Source: JBGTIS01 sp041745535
GTDB taxonomy: Bacteria > Bacteroidota > Bacteroidia > Cytophagales > Cyclobacteriaceae
DNA length: 24,143 bases
Reading direction: 5' to 3'
Assembly: GCA_041745535.1 (NCBI GenBank)
Contig: JBGTIS010000102.1
Coordinates: forward strand, 1 to 24,143
A program made the translations under genes and the position numbers. The notes under the pieces are model-generated. The model made no database searches, was not told the DNA's origin, and was given only the letters and a program-made list of their open reading frames with translations. Below are positions 1-8,651 of this stretch, piece by piece (position 1 is the stretch's first letter; every line of letters begins with the position of its first letter).

Positions 1-54
1 AACAGGTTCTTTCCCATAGCTTCTTTGAGTTCTTGTCAATCGCGAAAAAACCGA

Positions 55-96
55 AAACCCTCAGAAATTGGATATATTCCACCTTTTTGAGGGTTT
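55..96. terminator. Hairpin terminator candidate downstream of the permease operon
   Basis: The arms AAACCCTCA (55-63) and TGAGGGTTT (88-96) are perfectly complementary over 9 bp. They enclose a 24-base loop that holds a smaller TGGA/TCCA pairing (69-72 with 78-81). On the minus strand the stem is followed by a T-rich run (TTTTCGGTTTTTT), and on the plus strand by TTTCTTTTG, so it could stop transcription from both sides. It lies about 140 bp past the last permease stop. The rest of 1-237 has no gene. It holds a small hairpin (CTCACC/GGTGAG, 143-158) and an 8-bp pairing TGGGTAAA/TTTACCCA (180-187 with 223-230) just after the stop codon. Confidence 0.5.
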
Positions 97-237
97 CTTT
101 TGTTATTTCCCTAATATAATGACTTGATTATCAATAGATTGCCTCACCTAATGGTGAGCCTACATAACTAACTACTTTGTGGGTAAATTTATACCATTCA
201 ATAGGTAAATTTGTAATAGAATTTTACCCATTGATTA

Positions 238-2859
238 TTATTCACTTCTCAAAGCATCAACCGGATTGGCCAGCGCCGTTCTGATAGCGTGATAGCTTAC
301 TGTAAACACAGCTACGAATACTGATAACACAGAAGCGATAACAAACACAGACCAATGAATAGGAATGTGATAAGTAAAATTTTCCAGCCACCGTTGCATA
401 CCCCACCAGGCCAGCGGCCAGGCGATAATGTTGCCAATGATAACGAGCACCATAAATTCCCTGGAAAGTAATTGCACCAATTGCGACACGGTAGCGCCAA
501 TGGTTTTGCGTATCGCCACTTCTTTGGTACGGATTTCTGAAGCATGAGCTGACAAACCAAATAAACCCAGGCAGGCAATCAGGATGGCAAAGGCAGCGAA
601 GAATTCAAATAACGTGCTCATTTTGGCTTCATCCTGATAGAGCAGATTAATGCGGTCGTCCAGAAATTGGTAATTGAACAGGTAATCCGGCACCAGTTCA
701 TGGATTTTTTCTTCCAGGCTGTTGAGGGTTTCCTGTATTTTTCCACCTTTCAGTTTCACCAACAGAAAGGCTGTCCAGGAAGGATTGTATTCCAACACTA
801 ACGGTTCCATCGCATTATGTAAGGAAGCAAAATGATAGTCTTTGATTACACCCACGATAGGGCCGTGGAGGTCTCTGGTTTGGTTGGTTACATAAGTACC
901 TACCGGATTTTCAAGACCTAATGCTTTAACAGCGGTTTCGTTAATGATAAAGGAGGCGGAATCGTTAAACTGCCTGGAAAAATTGCGGCCTTCGTTCAAA
1001 GCAATATGTAAAGTAGACAAATAATTTTCATCCACTCGGATTACCCTTACCGTAGGTAGTTCATCATCTTCGGGTGTTCCATCGGGTATTACCATTTCCA
1101 CACTCAATTCATCGCCAGGCAGGTTAGAGGCAACCCCTACACTGCTGATGTCAGGGTTTGTCATCAGCGCTGATTTAACGGCCTCAGGATTATCCATAAA
1201 CTTGGTTTTCAAATCGCTAAATAAACTAACCGCTACTACCTGATCTTTATCAAAACCCAGGTTTTTATCGTGAAAATACTGCATTTGCTGATATACCACG
1301 ATAGTGCTTGCGATCATAAATACAGCCACCACAAACTGAAATACCAGCAGCCCTTTTCGTAAAATACCCGCCGATGACCGGGGATTTTTAGTGCCCGCCA
1401 GTGCTTTCAAAGGAGAAAAGCCCGACACAAAAAAAGCAGGATACAAACCAGATAGCAAGGCCACTGTCACTGTTATCCCTATGATGATCAGCAGGTTTCC
1501 GGAACTGAAAATCTGATTGGGCAGAATTTGCTTACCAGCCAGTTGGTTGTAAAAAGGCAACGCTATTTCAAACAACAAAATAGCCAGAAAGGAAGCCATC
1601 AGCGTAACCATAAAAGCTTCGCTCAGAAACTGCCACAACAGTTGATTTTTTCTCGCTCCGATCACCCTTCTGATCCCTACTTCTTTCATCCGCTTTAGCG
1701 ACTGAGTAGTAAAAATATTGATGAAATTGATGGAGGCGATCAGCAGAATAAACCCTCCAATAGCGGCAAAAATATAAACATAGGTAATATCGCTATTGGG
1801 TCCCATTTCCTGTATCAGCTTGGAATGCAAATGAATATCGCCCAGCGGCATCAAATTCCAATTGGTATTTGCCAGTATTTCTTCAGGCGTTCCCCGATCC
1901 TGGTAATAATTTACCAACACTTCCGGCAATCGTGCTTTTGCCTTTTCTATGTCGGAAGGGCTATGGAGCAGAATGTAAGTATAAGTCGCCATCCAGCCAT
2001 GGCTTCCTGTCCAGTTTTCGGGAATTTCCTTATAGAAAGTAGCCATAGAGACCAGAAAATTGAGTTTCAAATGCGTATTATCAGGCAAGTCTTCCATTAC
2101 CCCCGTAATGTGAAATTCAGTACCATCATTGGTCAGGAGTTTTCCAACCGGATTGGCATTACCAAAATATTTTTTCGCCATACTTTCGGTAATCACCATA
2201 TTGTAAGGAGCCAAAAATACCTGCCGGTGATTACCCTGAATGAGCTTAAAGTTGAACATAGAGAAAACGGTGGAATCTGCCATATACCCATGATCTTCCT
2301 CCGACTGAAAATCTTCGTACCGAAAGATTCTGGAATACATTTGGAAAAAGCGGGCAGTCTGCTGAATTTCAGGGATATATTCTTCCAGACTTTGGGCCAT
2401 AGAAGGCGCGCTTTTCGCCCAATCTTCTACACCAACCCGGTAAATGCGCTCGTGTTTGGGAAAACTGCTCTCATAACTCAGTTCGTCGGTAATGTGCGTA
2501 ACAATGAGAAACACGCAGGCAATGCCCAGAGAAAGGCCTATGATATTGAGCACACTATAAGCTTTTTGCTTCAATAAGTTTCGTGCCGCGATTTTAAAAT
2601 AGTTGTTAAACATAGCCGTATAATTTTTAGTGTAATAGGGTTTGTTTTTCCTCTTCCTGACAGCAAAGGGCCGCAGGAAAGTAATTACATTGATCAGGTA
2701 AAGCCATTGGGCTTTTCTTGCTCCATATTCCTGCATCCACCGATGGTGTAGTTCGTGCAGATCACCCTGGATTTCAGGGAGCAATTCCGGATCGCAAAAC
2801 CAGTTCAGAAAACGATTTCCTAATCTGAAAAGGGCGCTATTTTCATTTATTCTATTCAT
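238..2859 (-). CDS. ABC transporter permease with permease prefix domain 2 (MacB/FtsX type), third in operon
   Basis: This 873-residue inner-membrane protein has a prefix domain at about 16-68 (landmarks WFCDPELLPEIQGDLHEL and the TFLRPF end). A standard MacB-like permease follows from Met83: TM1 at about 101-122, a large extracytoplasmic MacB_PCD domain, a first FtsX block with the coupling motif KEVGIRRVIGA, a second periplasmic domain, and a C-terminal FtsX block with KEVAIRKTIGA. It ends in the family tail ANPVDALRSE. Length and order suit a full eight-helix, two-repeat permease. Relatives work with a separate ATPase in mechanotransmission or export of peptides, lipoproteins or drugs; no ATPase is in this window, so the substrate is unknown. 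The ATG overlaps the preceding permease gene by 8 bp, implying translational coupling. It is the last gene of the padR operon. Confidence 0.93.
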   Translation of the reverse strand: MNRINENSALFRLGNRFLNWFCDPELLPEIQGDLHELHHRWMQEYGARKAQWLYLINVITFLRPFAVRKRKNKPYYTKNYTAMFNNYFKIAARNLLKQKAYSVLNIIGLSLGIACVFLIVTHITDELSYESSFPKHERIYRVGVEDWAKSAPSMAQSLEEYIPEIQQTARFFQMYSRIFRYEDFQSEEDHGYMADSTVFSMFNFKLIQGNHRQVFLAPYNMVITESMAKKYFGNANPVGKLLTNDGTEFHITGVMEDLPDNTHLKLNFLVSMATFYKEIPENWTGSHGWMATYTYILLHSPSDIEKAKARLPEVLVNYYQDRGTPEEILANTNWNLMPLGDIHLHSKLIQEMGPNSDITYVYIFAAIGGFILLIASINFINIFTTQSLKRMKEVGIRRVIGARKNQLLWQFLSEAFMVTLMASFLAILLFEIALPFYNQLAGKQILPNQIFSSGNLLIIIGITVTVALLSGLYPAFFVSGFSPLKALAGTKNPRSSAGILRKGLLVFQFVVAVFMIASTIVVYQQMQYFHDKNLGFDKDQVVAVSLFSDLKTKFMDNPEAVKSALMTNPDISSVGVASNLPGDELSVEMVIPDGTPEDDELPTVRVIRVDENYLSTLHIALNEGRNFSRQFNDSASFIINETAVKALGLENPVGTYVTNQTRDLHGPIVGVIKDYHFASLHNAMEPLVLEYNPSWTAFLLVKLKGGKIQETLNSLEEKIHELVPDYLFNYQFLDDRINLLYQDEAKMSTLFEFFAAFAILIACLGLFGLSAHASEIRTKEVAIRKTIGATVSQLVQLLSREFMVLVIIGNIIAWPLAWWGMQRWLENFTYHIPIHWSVFVIASVLSVFVAVFTVSYHAIRTALANPVDALRSE

Positions 2860-5482
2860 TCCTCAAACTATCCACAGGATTGGCCAAAGCTGCTTTAACA
2901 GATTTGAAGCTGATGGTTAACCCTGTGATGATTACTCCTGCCAGCGCAGCCAAAGCAAACATCCACCAACTGATCGTTATCTTATAGGTAAAATCAGCAA
3001 GCCACTGTCGCATCAGATAATAACCGATAGGAGCCGCGATGGCAAAAGCCAGGGCAATCAATGCCACAAAATCCTTGGTAAATAAATACACAATGTGCTG
3101 TACCGTAGCACCCAGTACTTTTCGAATACCCACTTCTTTGGTTTTTTGTACCGTCATAAAGCTAATCAGGCCATACAAACCCAGACAACCAATGAAGATA
3201 GCCAACCCGGCAAAGAGCGATAGCAACCGGGAAGTTTTTTGTTCCTGTTCATAAAAAGTAGCCAGATCATCATCCAGAAACTGATACGCAAAGTAATAAT
3301 CAGGGAAAGCTGCTTTCCATTGCTGTTCAATTTGCGCAATAGCATCCTGGGCCTGGCCCATGTTGATTTTAAAAGACGCTTTTTGAATTAAAGTTGGGTC
3401 TTTAGATAAAATCAGCGGGGGTATATTTTCATGTAATGAAACAGAATGAAAATCTTTTACCACGCCTACAATCGCGACTTCCCGACCCCGATAGTGAATC
3501 GTTTCACCAATCGCCTTCTGGGGTTGTTTCAAACCAATTTCAAGGATGAGTGACTCATTCACAAGTATCTGGATAGAATCACTACTTTTAAGGTTTCTTC
3601 CAGCCAATAGCGGGATATTGTAGGTATCTAAAAAATATTCATCAATAAATTTATTTTCTACCTGTTTCCAGTCTTCAGGTGCCGAACGATGCGTAAATCC
3701 GTTCCACCACTGATTGTTGGTAGAAGCCGGTGTATTCAGAGAAAAAGTAATATTTTTAATAGCGGTTGATTGGGAAAGCGCATTTCTTATTGCTTCTAAC
3801 TTTTGCGGATCATGTTCCGGCAAGTCTACCGTCACAATAGCTTCTTTATCAAAACCAAGAGTGGTACTATTGAAATAACGCATCTGGCTCACCACCACAA
3901 TGGTGCAAATAATGAGTGCTTGCGACAGGGTAAACTGAAAAGTAATTAAACCTTTCCGCAACAACAGTCCACCGGTTTGCCGGTTAGTAAAAGAATTTTT
4001 GATGGTAAGGGTAGGTTGAAATTTTGAGAGTATTAAGGCGGGATAAAATCCAGCTAGTATACTCACTATCAGGCAAATAACAAAAGAGAACAGGAATACT
4101 TGGGGTTGATATAAAAGGGTTGAACTCGATGGTAAACTAAACAAATTGGGTAAGTAAGAAAGGGCGTAGTATGCGAGCAGAAAAGATAATAGCAAGGCTA
4201 CGAAAGTCAGCAAAAAAGTCTCACTCATAAACTGACCGATCAGTTGGCTTCTTGAACTCCCCAACACTTTACGAATACCTACTTCCTTTGATCGGGTAAC
4301 CCCTTGCGCCGTTGCCAGGTTGACAAAGTTAGTGCAGGCAGTAAGCAGCAGGAAAATCCCGATCAATGACAGGCTGCCAAGGGTTTCTTTACTAATAGCA
4401 CGTTTAGAAAAGTTATTCCCATTGCCGCCTACTGCTTTATTAAAATGTATATCTTTCAGGGGCTGCAAGGCGTGAGCCCAGTATTTATCAGCCGTTTCTT
4501 TACCCACATATTTCTCCATCATGCCATAAAACTTAGCTTCCAATGCTTGAGGTGAAGCTCTTTTTTTGAGTAAAATATAGGTTTGGTAAGAAGACCTTGA
4601 ATTGGTATTATAGGTATCCTGATATTCATCACTTCGCTGGAAAGTGACATGGGAAATGGCCATCTGAATAGGAAAATCCGTATTTTTAGGGGAGTTTTGA
4701 ATGATACCACTCACCACCAAATCATATTGATTATTTAATTTAATAGGCTTACCGATGGCATCTCCCTGAAAATATTTTTGCGCCAGATCTTCATCAATTA
4801 CTACCTGTCCGGGTTGTGAGAGAGATTTTTCAGGGCTCCCCACTTTCCATTGAAAGTTAAACATCTCAAAGAAAGAAGGAGTAATAAAATAAATATCAGG
4901 CTCACGAGTTACTTGTTCATTGACCTTAATTTGTGTGCCTGCAGAATTGAGTTTGTACGCCACCGCTACCTGCTCAATTTCTGGAAACTCATTTTCTAAA
5001 ACCCGCATCAATCCATTCGGTGTACCCGTATCGATTACTTCTCCCGGCTTACCGGATAGTACCCGATAAATTCTGTCTGCTTTGCTATGAAAAGTATCAA
5101 AACTCAGTTCAAACCGGACCAGTAAAAAGATGATCAGCGCACCGGTAATACCCAAAGTTAATCCGGCGATGTTAATAGCGGCAAAGCTTTTATGCTTACT
5201 CAGGTTTCTGAAGGCGATGGTAAGGTAGTTTCTGAACATAATCGTACGATTGATAGTGTAAGTTGATTTTTTTCTTCTAATCGCAAAGGGTCTGAAAAAC
5301 GTCAGCACATGCCAGGCATACAGCCACCTTGCTTTCCTCAACCCATATGCCTGCACCCATCGTCGAAACAATTCGTGCAAATCGCCCTGAATTTCCGGTA
5401 GTAACTTAGGATCGCAGAACCAGGCCAGAAAGCAGTCGCCCCACCCAGGAGGCTGATAGTTGTTTTGTTTGAAATCACTCAT
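2852..5482 (-). CDS. ABC transporter permease with permease prefix domain 2 (MacB/FtsX type), second in operon
   Basis: This 876-residue paralogue of its two neighbours carries the prefix domain at about 18-67 (WFCDPKLLPEIQGDLHEL, then TFFRPFAIRR). TM1 lies at about 101-123, followed by a MacB_PCD periplasmic domain. The first FtsX block has KEVGIRKVLGS, TM5 begins near LLLRKGLITFQF, and the second FtsX block has KEVGIRKVLGA. The tail is ANPVDSLRNE. The start ATG at 5482 overlaps the upstream permease stop by 8 bp, and its own stop overlaps the next start by 8 bp, so the three genes are tightly coupled. The extracytoplasmic domains have clearly diverged from those of the neighbours while prefix, coupling motifs and tail are kept. 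This suggests different substrates or sensors with shared machinery. No frameshift is seen. Confidence 0.93.
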   Translation of the reverse strand: MSDFKQNNYQPPGWGDCFLAWFCDPKLLPEIQGDLHELFRRWVQAYGLRKARWLYAWHVLTFFRPFAIRRKKSTYTINRTIMFRNYLTIAFRNLSKHKSFAAINIAGLTLGITGALIIFLLVRFELSFDTFHSKADRIYRVLSGKPGEVIDTGTPNGLMRVLENEFPEIEQVAVAYKLNSAGTQIKVNEQVTREPDIYFITPSFFEMFNFQWKVGSPEKSLSQPGQVVIDEDLAQKYFQGDAIGKPIKLNNQYDLVVSGIIQNSPKNTDFPIQMAISHVTFQRSDEYQDTYNTNSRSSYQTYILLKKRASPQALEAKFYGMMEKYVGKETADKYWAHALQPLKDIHFNKAVGGNGNNFSKRAISKETLGSLSLIGIFLLLTACTNFVNLATAQGVTRSKEVGIRKVLGSSRSQLIGQFMSETFLLTFVALLLSFLLAYYALSYLPNLFSLPSSSTLLYQPQVFLFSFVICLIVSILAGFYPALILSKFQPTLTIKNSFTNRQTGGLLLRKGLITFQFTLSQALIICTIVVVSQMRYFNSTTLGFDKEAIVTVDLPEHDPQKLEAIRNALSQSTAIKNITFSLNTPASTNNQWWNGFTHRSAPEDWKQVENKFIDEYFLDTYNIPLLAGRNLKSSDSIQILVNESLILEIGLKQPQKAIGETIHYRGREVAIVGVVKDFHSVSLHENIPPLILSKDPTLIQKASFKINMGQAQDAIAQIEQQWKAAFPDYYFAYQFLDDDLATFYEQEQKTSRLLSLFAGLAIFIGCLGLYGLISFMTVQKTKEVGIRKVLGATVQHIVYLFTKDFVALIALAFAIAAPIGYYLMRQWLADFTYKITISWWMFALAALAGVIITGLTISFKSVKAALANPVDSLRNE

Positions 5483-8099
5483 TTTTTAAGGAATCAACCG
5501 GATTGGCTAGGGCTGCCTTCACTGCCTGAAAACTTATGGTAATCAGGGCAACCAATACAACCAGCACACCCGCCAGGGCAAATAACCACCAGGCCACATT
5601 TATGCGATAAGCGAAATCTTCCAGCCAGCGATTAACGGCATAATAGCCCAGGGGAATGGCAATCAGAAAAGCCAATATTACCAGTTTCAGAAAATCGTTG
5701 GATAGCAGCAATACAATATCGGAAACGGCTGCTCCCAGCACTTTCCGGATGCCGATTTCTTTGGTGCGGCGTTGTATCGAGAGCATGGCCAGGCCGAACA
5801 AACCCATACAGGAAATAAAGATGGATAACACGGCCCCAATGGTAATCATCTGCTTCCACTTGGCTTCCGCTTCATAGTTTCTTTCGTTCACCGTATTCAT
5901 AAATTCATAGTCTAATGGCCGAAAAGGAACAACCTGCTGATAAGCTTTTTGAATGGCTTCCAGTCCCTGAGGAATTTGACTAGGCTTTATCTTCACCCAA
6001 ACATCACCTGAACCTTTCTTAAAGAGAAGCGGACCTATTTTTTCTTTTAATGAAGCAAAATGGTAATCTTTCACTACTCCAACCACTGTAAGCTGCTGAT
6101 CACTAAAATTGATGACCTGACCAATCGGGTCTTTTCCGGATGAAGGGCTCCAACCTGCTTCCCGGGCAAAGGTTTCATTAATAATAACCGACTGTGTAGC
6201 ATCGGCCGGGAATTCCTGAGAAAAATTACGCCCCTGAACAATGGGAATCTGAAGGGCTGGCAGAAAGTTCTCATCGATCCAACTGATCGCAAAACCTATT
6301 TCTTTTTCCGGGTTGTTTACCTTGGCTACCGTAAAGCTCTGTCCGAAATCTTTAGTCGCTGTTAGTTCAATAGAAGGTGATTTGGCCAGCTCATTTTTCA
6401 TAGCCTCTACTGCGGCATCATGCCTTCCTCTACCCAGGTGCACCACCACCACATTCTCGTCATTATAACCTAAGTCGGCATGGGTTAGCAGATTAAACTG
6501 GGCATAAATACCAACCGTACCTATAATCAGAAAAGTAGCCAGGCCAAACTGAAGCATGACCAACCCTTTAGCCAGATAATTTTTCCCAGCGATTTGATGA
6601 CGGTTATATAAAGTTTTAACAGGATCGAACCCCGAAAGCACCAAAGCCGGATAGAAGCCAGCGGTTAACCCGGTTATCAGAAATAAACCAAAATATCCCG
6701 CAATTAATTTGGTATCAAGTAAATAAGAAAAGCTGAGGCGTTTATTTGAAAGTTCATTAAAATAAGGTAATACTAACTGAACAAGCACCATGGCTGCCAC
6801 AAAAGCCAAGAAGCAAAGTACAAATGATTCGCCCAAAAATTGCGCGATCAGTTGCTTTCGCTGGCCGCCAATTACTTTTCGTATACCTATTTCCTTTCCT
6901 CTCCTCAGAGAATGCGCTACCGTTAGGTTCACAAAATTAATGCAAGCGATTATCAGAATAAAAAAGGCGATACCGGTAAGGATATAGGAATAAATTGGAT
7001 TGCTTCCTGCAGTTAATCCGTTTCTGATATCACCAAATTCAGTATCCAGATGTATTTGCAGAAAAGGTTGTAAACCAAAGTGGATTTTTTCTTTAAAATC
7101 AAACTTTTCCTTCATATCCCGTAACTCATCTGAGGCTTTACTCAGATAAACTTTATCCAGTTTGGGTTCTACCGCTTTGTAATCTAATTTCGGGTTTAAT
7201 ACTACAAAAGTGTTGATATAAAATCCAATCCATGCATTATCTAGGTATTGGCTACGCGTAAATTTAAAAGGAATTAGTACACTGAATTGAAAAGAAGAGT
7301 TTTGCGGTGGATTTTTAGCCACTCCTTTAATCATAAACAGCTCAAATTTATCATTAAACTGCAATTCCAGAGTTTTTCCGACCACATCGGTGGTACCAAA
7401 ATATTTCTCAGCAGCAGCTTCCGACAACACCATATCGTTAAGTTCAGATAGTGCTTTATCCGGATCTCCTGCAATAAGAGGAAATGAGAATACAGAGAAA
7501 AAATTATCATCTACTGACAAAACCTCCTGGTTGAATGTCTCCGACCCATGTCGAAGGATGAATGGGATTGTTTCTGTCCGCACATAGGTCTCTACTTCCG
7601 GAATTTCCTCAGCAAAAGATGGCCCCACAATTACATTGGTACTACCTATCCGATTGGTTTCATTTTCGTTGGTCATGGTAGCCGTTACCCTGAAAATCTG
7701 TTCTTTCTTTTCATGAAATCGGTCGAAGCTGACTTCGTCTTTGGTATACAATACAATGAGCATACAACAAGCCAGCCCAATGCTAAGGCCTGTTATATTG
7801 ATGAAGGAAAATATTTTGTTGCGGAGCATATTCCGCCGGGCAGTTTTCAGGTAATTGCTGAACATATCCAAATAGTTTATTGGTGAGTACTGATTGTTTT
7901 TTCTTTTTTTGAAGAAATATGGCCTGAGAAAAGTAATAACATGAATGCTATACAACCACTGCGCTTTTCGGTATCCGTACCGCTTTACCCACCGATGAAA
8001 AAGCTCGTGCAGGTCGCCCTGGATTTCCGGCAGTAGTTGCGGGTTACAAAACCAGTTCAGAAATTGGACTGCCAAACGGGGAGGGTAATTTTTTTTCAT
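5475..8099 (-). CDS. ABC transporter permease with permease prefix domain 2 (MacB/FtsX type), first in operon
   Basis: I chose the ATG at 8099 (874 residues, MKKNYPPRLAVQ). An in-frame TTG at 8111 would add only four residues and has no better ribosome site. The prefix domain covers about 11-65 (WFCNPQLLPEIQGDLHEL, TFLRPY). TM1 is at about 97-119, followed by periplasmic domain 1, an FtsX block with KEIGIRKVIGG, TM5 after YLAKGLVMLQF, periplasmic domain 2, and an FtsX block with KEIGIRKVLGA. The tail is ANPVDSLKNE. It starts 19 bp after the padR stop and so belongs to that operon. The pairing of a PadR repressor with prefix-domain permeases is a recurring arrangement in Bacteroidota and other phyla, to my knowledge. 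The substrate cannot be told from sequence; a partner ATPase must be encoded elsewhere. Confidence 0.92.
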   Translation of the reverse strand: MKKNYPPRLAVQFLNWFCNPQLLPEIQGDLHELFHRWVKRYGYRKAQWLYSIHVITFLRPYFFKKRKNNQYSPINYLDMFSNYLKTARRNMLRNKIFSFINITGLSIGLACCMLIVLYTKDEVSFDRFHEKKEQIFRVTATMTNENETNRIGSTNVIVGPSFAEEIPEVETYVRTETIPFILRHGSETFNQEVLSVDDNFFSVFSFPLIAGDPDKALSELNDMVLSEAAAEKYFGTTDVVGKTLELQFNDKFELFMIKGVAKNPPQNSSFQFSVLIPFKFTRSQYLDNAWIGFYINTFVVLNPKLDYKAVEPKLDKVYLSKASDELRDMKEKFDFKEKIHFGLQPFLQIHLDTEFGDIRNGLTAGSNPIYSYILTGIAFFILIIACINFVNLTVAHSLRRGKEIGIRKVIGGQRKQLIAQFLGESFVLCFLAFVAAMVLVQLVLPYFNELSNKRLSFSYLLDTKLIAGYFGLFLITGLTAGFYPALVLSGFDPVKTLYNRHQIAGKNYLAKGLVMLQFGLATFLIIGTVGIYAQFNLLTHADLGYNDENVVVVHLGRGRHDAAVEAMKNELAKSPSIELTATKDFGQSFTVAKVNNPEKEIGFAISWIDENFLPALQIPIVQGRNFSQEFPADATQSVIINETFAREAGWSPSSGKDPIGQVINFSDQQLTVVGVVKDYHFASLKEKIGPLLFKKGSGDVWVKIKPSQIPQGLEAIQKAYQQVVPFRPLDYEFMNTVNERNYEAEAKWKQMITIGAVLSIFISCMGLFGLAMLSIQRRTKEIGIRKVLGAAVSDIVLLLSNDFLKLVILAFLIAIPLGYYAVNRWLEDFAYRINVAWWLFALAGVLVVLVALITISFQAVKAALANPVDSLKNE

Positions 8100-8118
8100 G
8101 CCATTGCGCAAAATGCTT

Positions 8119-8451
8119 TTATATATTTTTCCAGGCGATTCGGGGAATCAGATCCCACATTCGGTTGCGCTGGACTTTGCAGGCTTCCAGCGCCCGTTTG
8201 CCATAGGCAGTTACCTGAAACAGACGTTTAGGACGACCGCCCCGTGCTTCGGTTTCTCCGCCCATACGGGAATTCAAAAAGCCTTTGTCTTCCAGCCGGT
8301 TTAAAGCCGCATGTACGGTGCTTAAGGTTACGCTTCTTCCGGTTTGCCGTTTGATCTCATCCTGAATAGATACCCCGTACGCATCGTCGTACAGAATACC
8401 CACCGTGAGCATCACCAATTCCTGAAATTCACCTAAATTTGTTCCTTTCAT
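8119..8451 (-). CDS. PadR-family transcriptional regulator
   Basis: This 110-residue winged-helix protein has the PadR pattern. The N-terminal helix is GEFQELVMLTVGIL, followed by YGVSIQDEI. The recognition helix lies at about 42-59 (TLSTVHAALNRLEDKGFL), and the wing at about 61-81 contains RGGRPKRLFQVT. It is short, like the subgroup that has little of the usual C-terminal dimerisation helix. Members of the family are usually repressors that respond to small molecules or act on neighbouring transporter genes. As first gene of the permease operon it most likely controls the permeases and itself. The start ATG at 8451 is the natural family start. It is preceded by a 200-bp intergenic region with a -24/-12-type promoter element, a dyad and an upstream palindrome that are described separately. 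Confidence 0.93.
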   Translation of the reverse strand: MKGTNLGEFQELVMLTVGILYDDAYGVSIQDEIKRQTGRSVTLSTVHAALNRLEDKGFLNSRMGGETEARGGRPKRLFQVTAYGKRALEACKVQRNRMWDLIPRIAWKNI

Positions 8452-8494
8452 TCTTAAACTCGTATTTGTTTCGTAAATGACGATTTAGTTTTTA

Positions 8495-8517
8495 CAAGTA
8501 AAATGCCAGCCTGAAAA
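8495..8517 (-). promoter_or_regulatory. Candidate sigma-54 (-24/-12) promoter of the padR-permease operon
   Basis: On the minus strand the core reads TGGCATTTTACTTGT. The GG and the G of TTG are separated as in the sigma-54 pattern TGGCAC-N5-TTGC (GG-N10-GC), but the final C is T. The element sits about 44 bp before the padR ATG. It matches the element in front of the neighbouring permease gene (11048-11070) at 20 of 23 positions, including the flanking TTTTC. Conservation at equal distance in two otherwise different intergenic regions is what supports it. The sigma-54 label is inference; a sigma-70-type reading with a poor TAnnTTTG box is also possible. Confidence 0.5.
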
Positions 8518-8537
8518 CCGGCTTAAACCGGCATTTT
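8500..8537. repeat. Dyad overlapping the padR promoter element
   Basis: AAAATGCCAG (8500-8509) pairs with CCGGCATTTT (8528-8537) at 9 of 10 positions, with a further GCCGG/CCGG pairing possible inside the loop. The left arm lies inside the proposed -24/-12 promoter of padR. The dyad could be an operator for PadR autoregulation, or a terminator for the permease gene ending at 8652. No T-run follows the stem on the minus strand beyond the TTTT inside the arm, so the terminator reading is weak. The corresponding region of permease 4 lacks the second arm. Confidence 0.4.
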
Positions 8538-8557
8538 AATAGGATAATAAAATAAAT

Positions 8558-8594
8558 ATTGTTCGGTGATGAACAGTTTGCGTTCGTTTTCGCT
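8558..8594 (-). promoter_or_regulatory. Upstream palindromic regulatory block of the padR operon
   Basis: On the minus strand this block contains TGTTC-N6-GAACA, a perfect 5-bp palindrome, preceded by GCGAAAACGAACG. Aligned without gaps to 11112-11148, 27 of 37 positions agree. Its near edge is 107 bp before the padR start codon, against 106 bp for the other copy. That distance puts it roughly 75-110 bp upstream of the expected transcription start, where activators of sigma-54 promoters usually bind. The role as an enhancer site is inference; it could also be bound by PadR. Confidence 0.5.
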
Positions 8595-8651
8595 CAATTA
8601 TCAGGAGCAAATTTTTCCTTATTATTGATGCCAGGGCTGTATCTGTTCATA

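Noticed and set aside
143..158. CTCACC/GGTGAG hairpin as the operon terminator
   Set aside because: No T-run follows on the minus strand; the stem at 55-96 is a better candidate.
1825..2577. 250-codon open frame on the plus strand
   Set aside because: It is antisense to the first permease gene, has no recognisable domain, and its composition is that of a reverse-complemented coding frame.
8100..8111. TTG start for the first operon permease
   Set aside because: It would add four residues with no family match and no better ribosome site; the ATG at 8099 fits the neighbours' N-termini.
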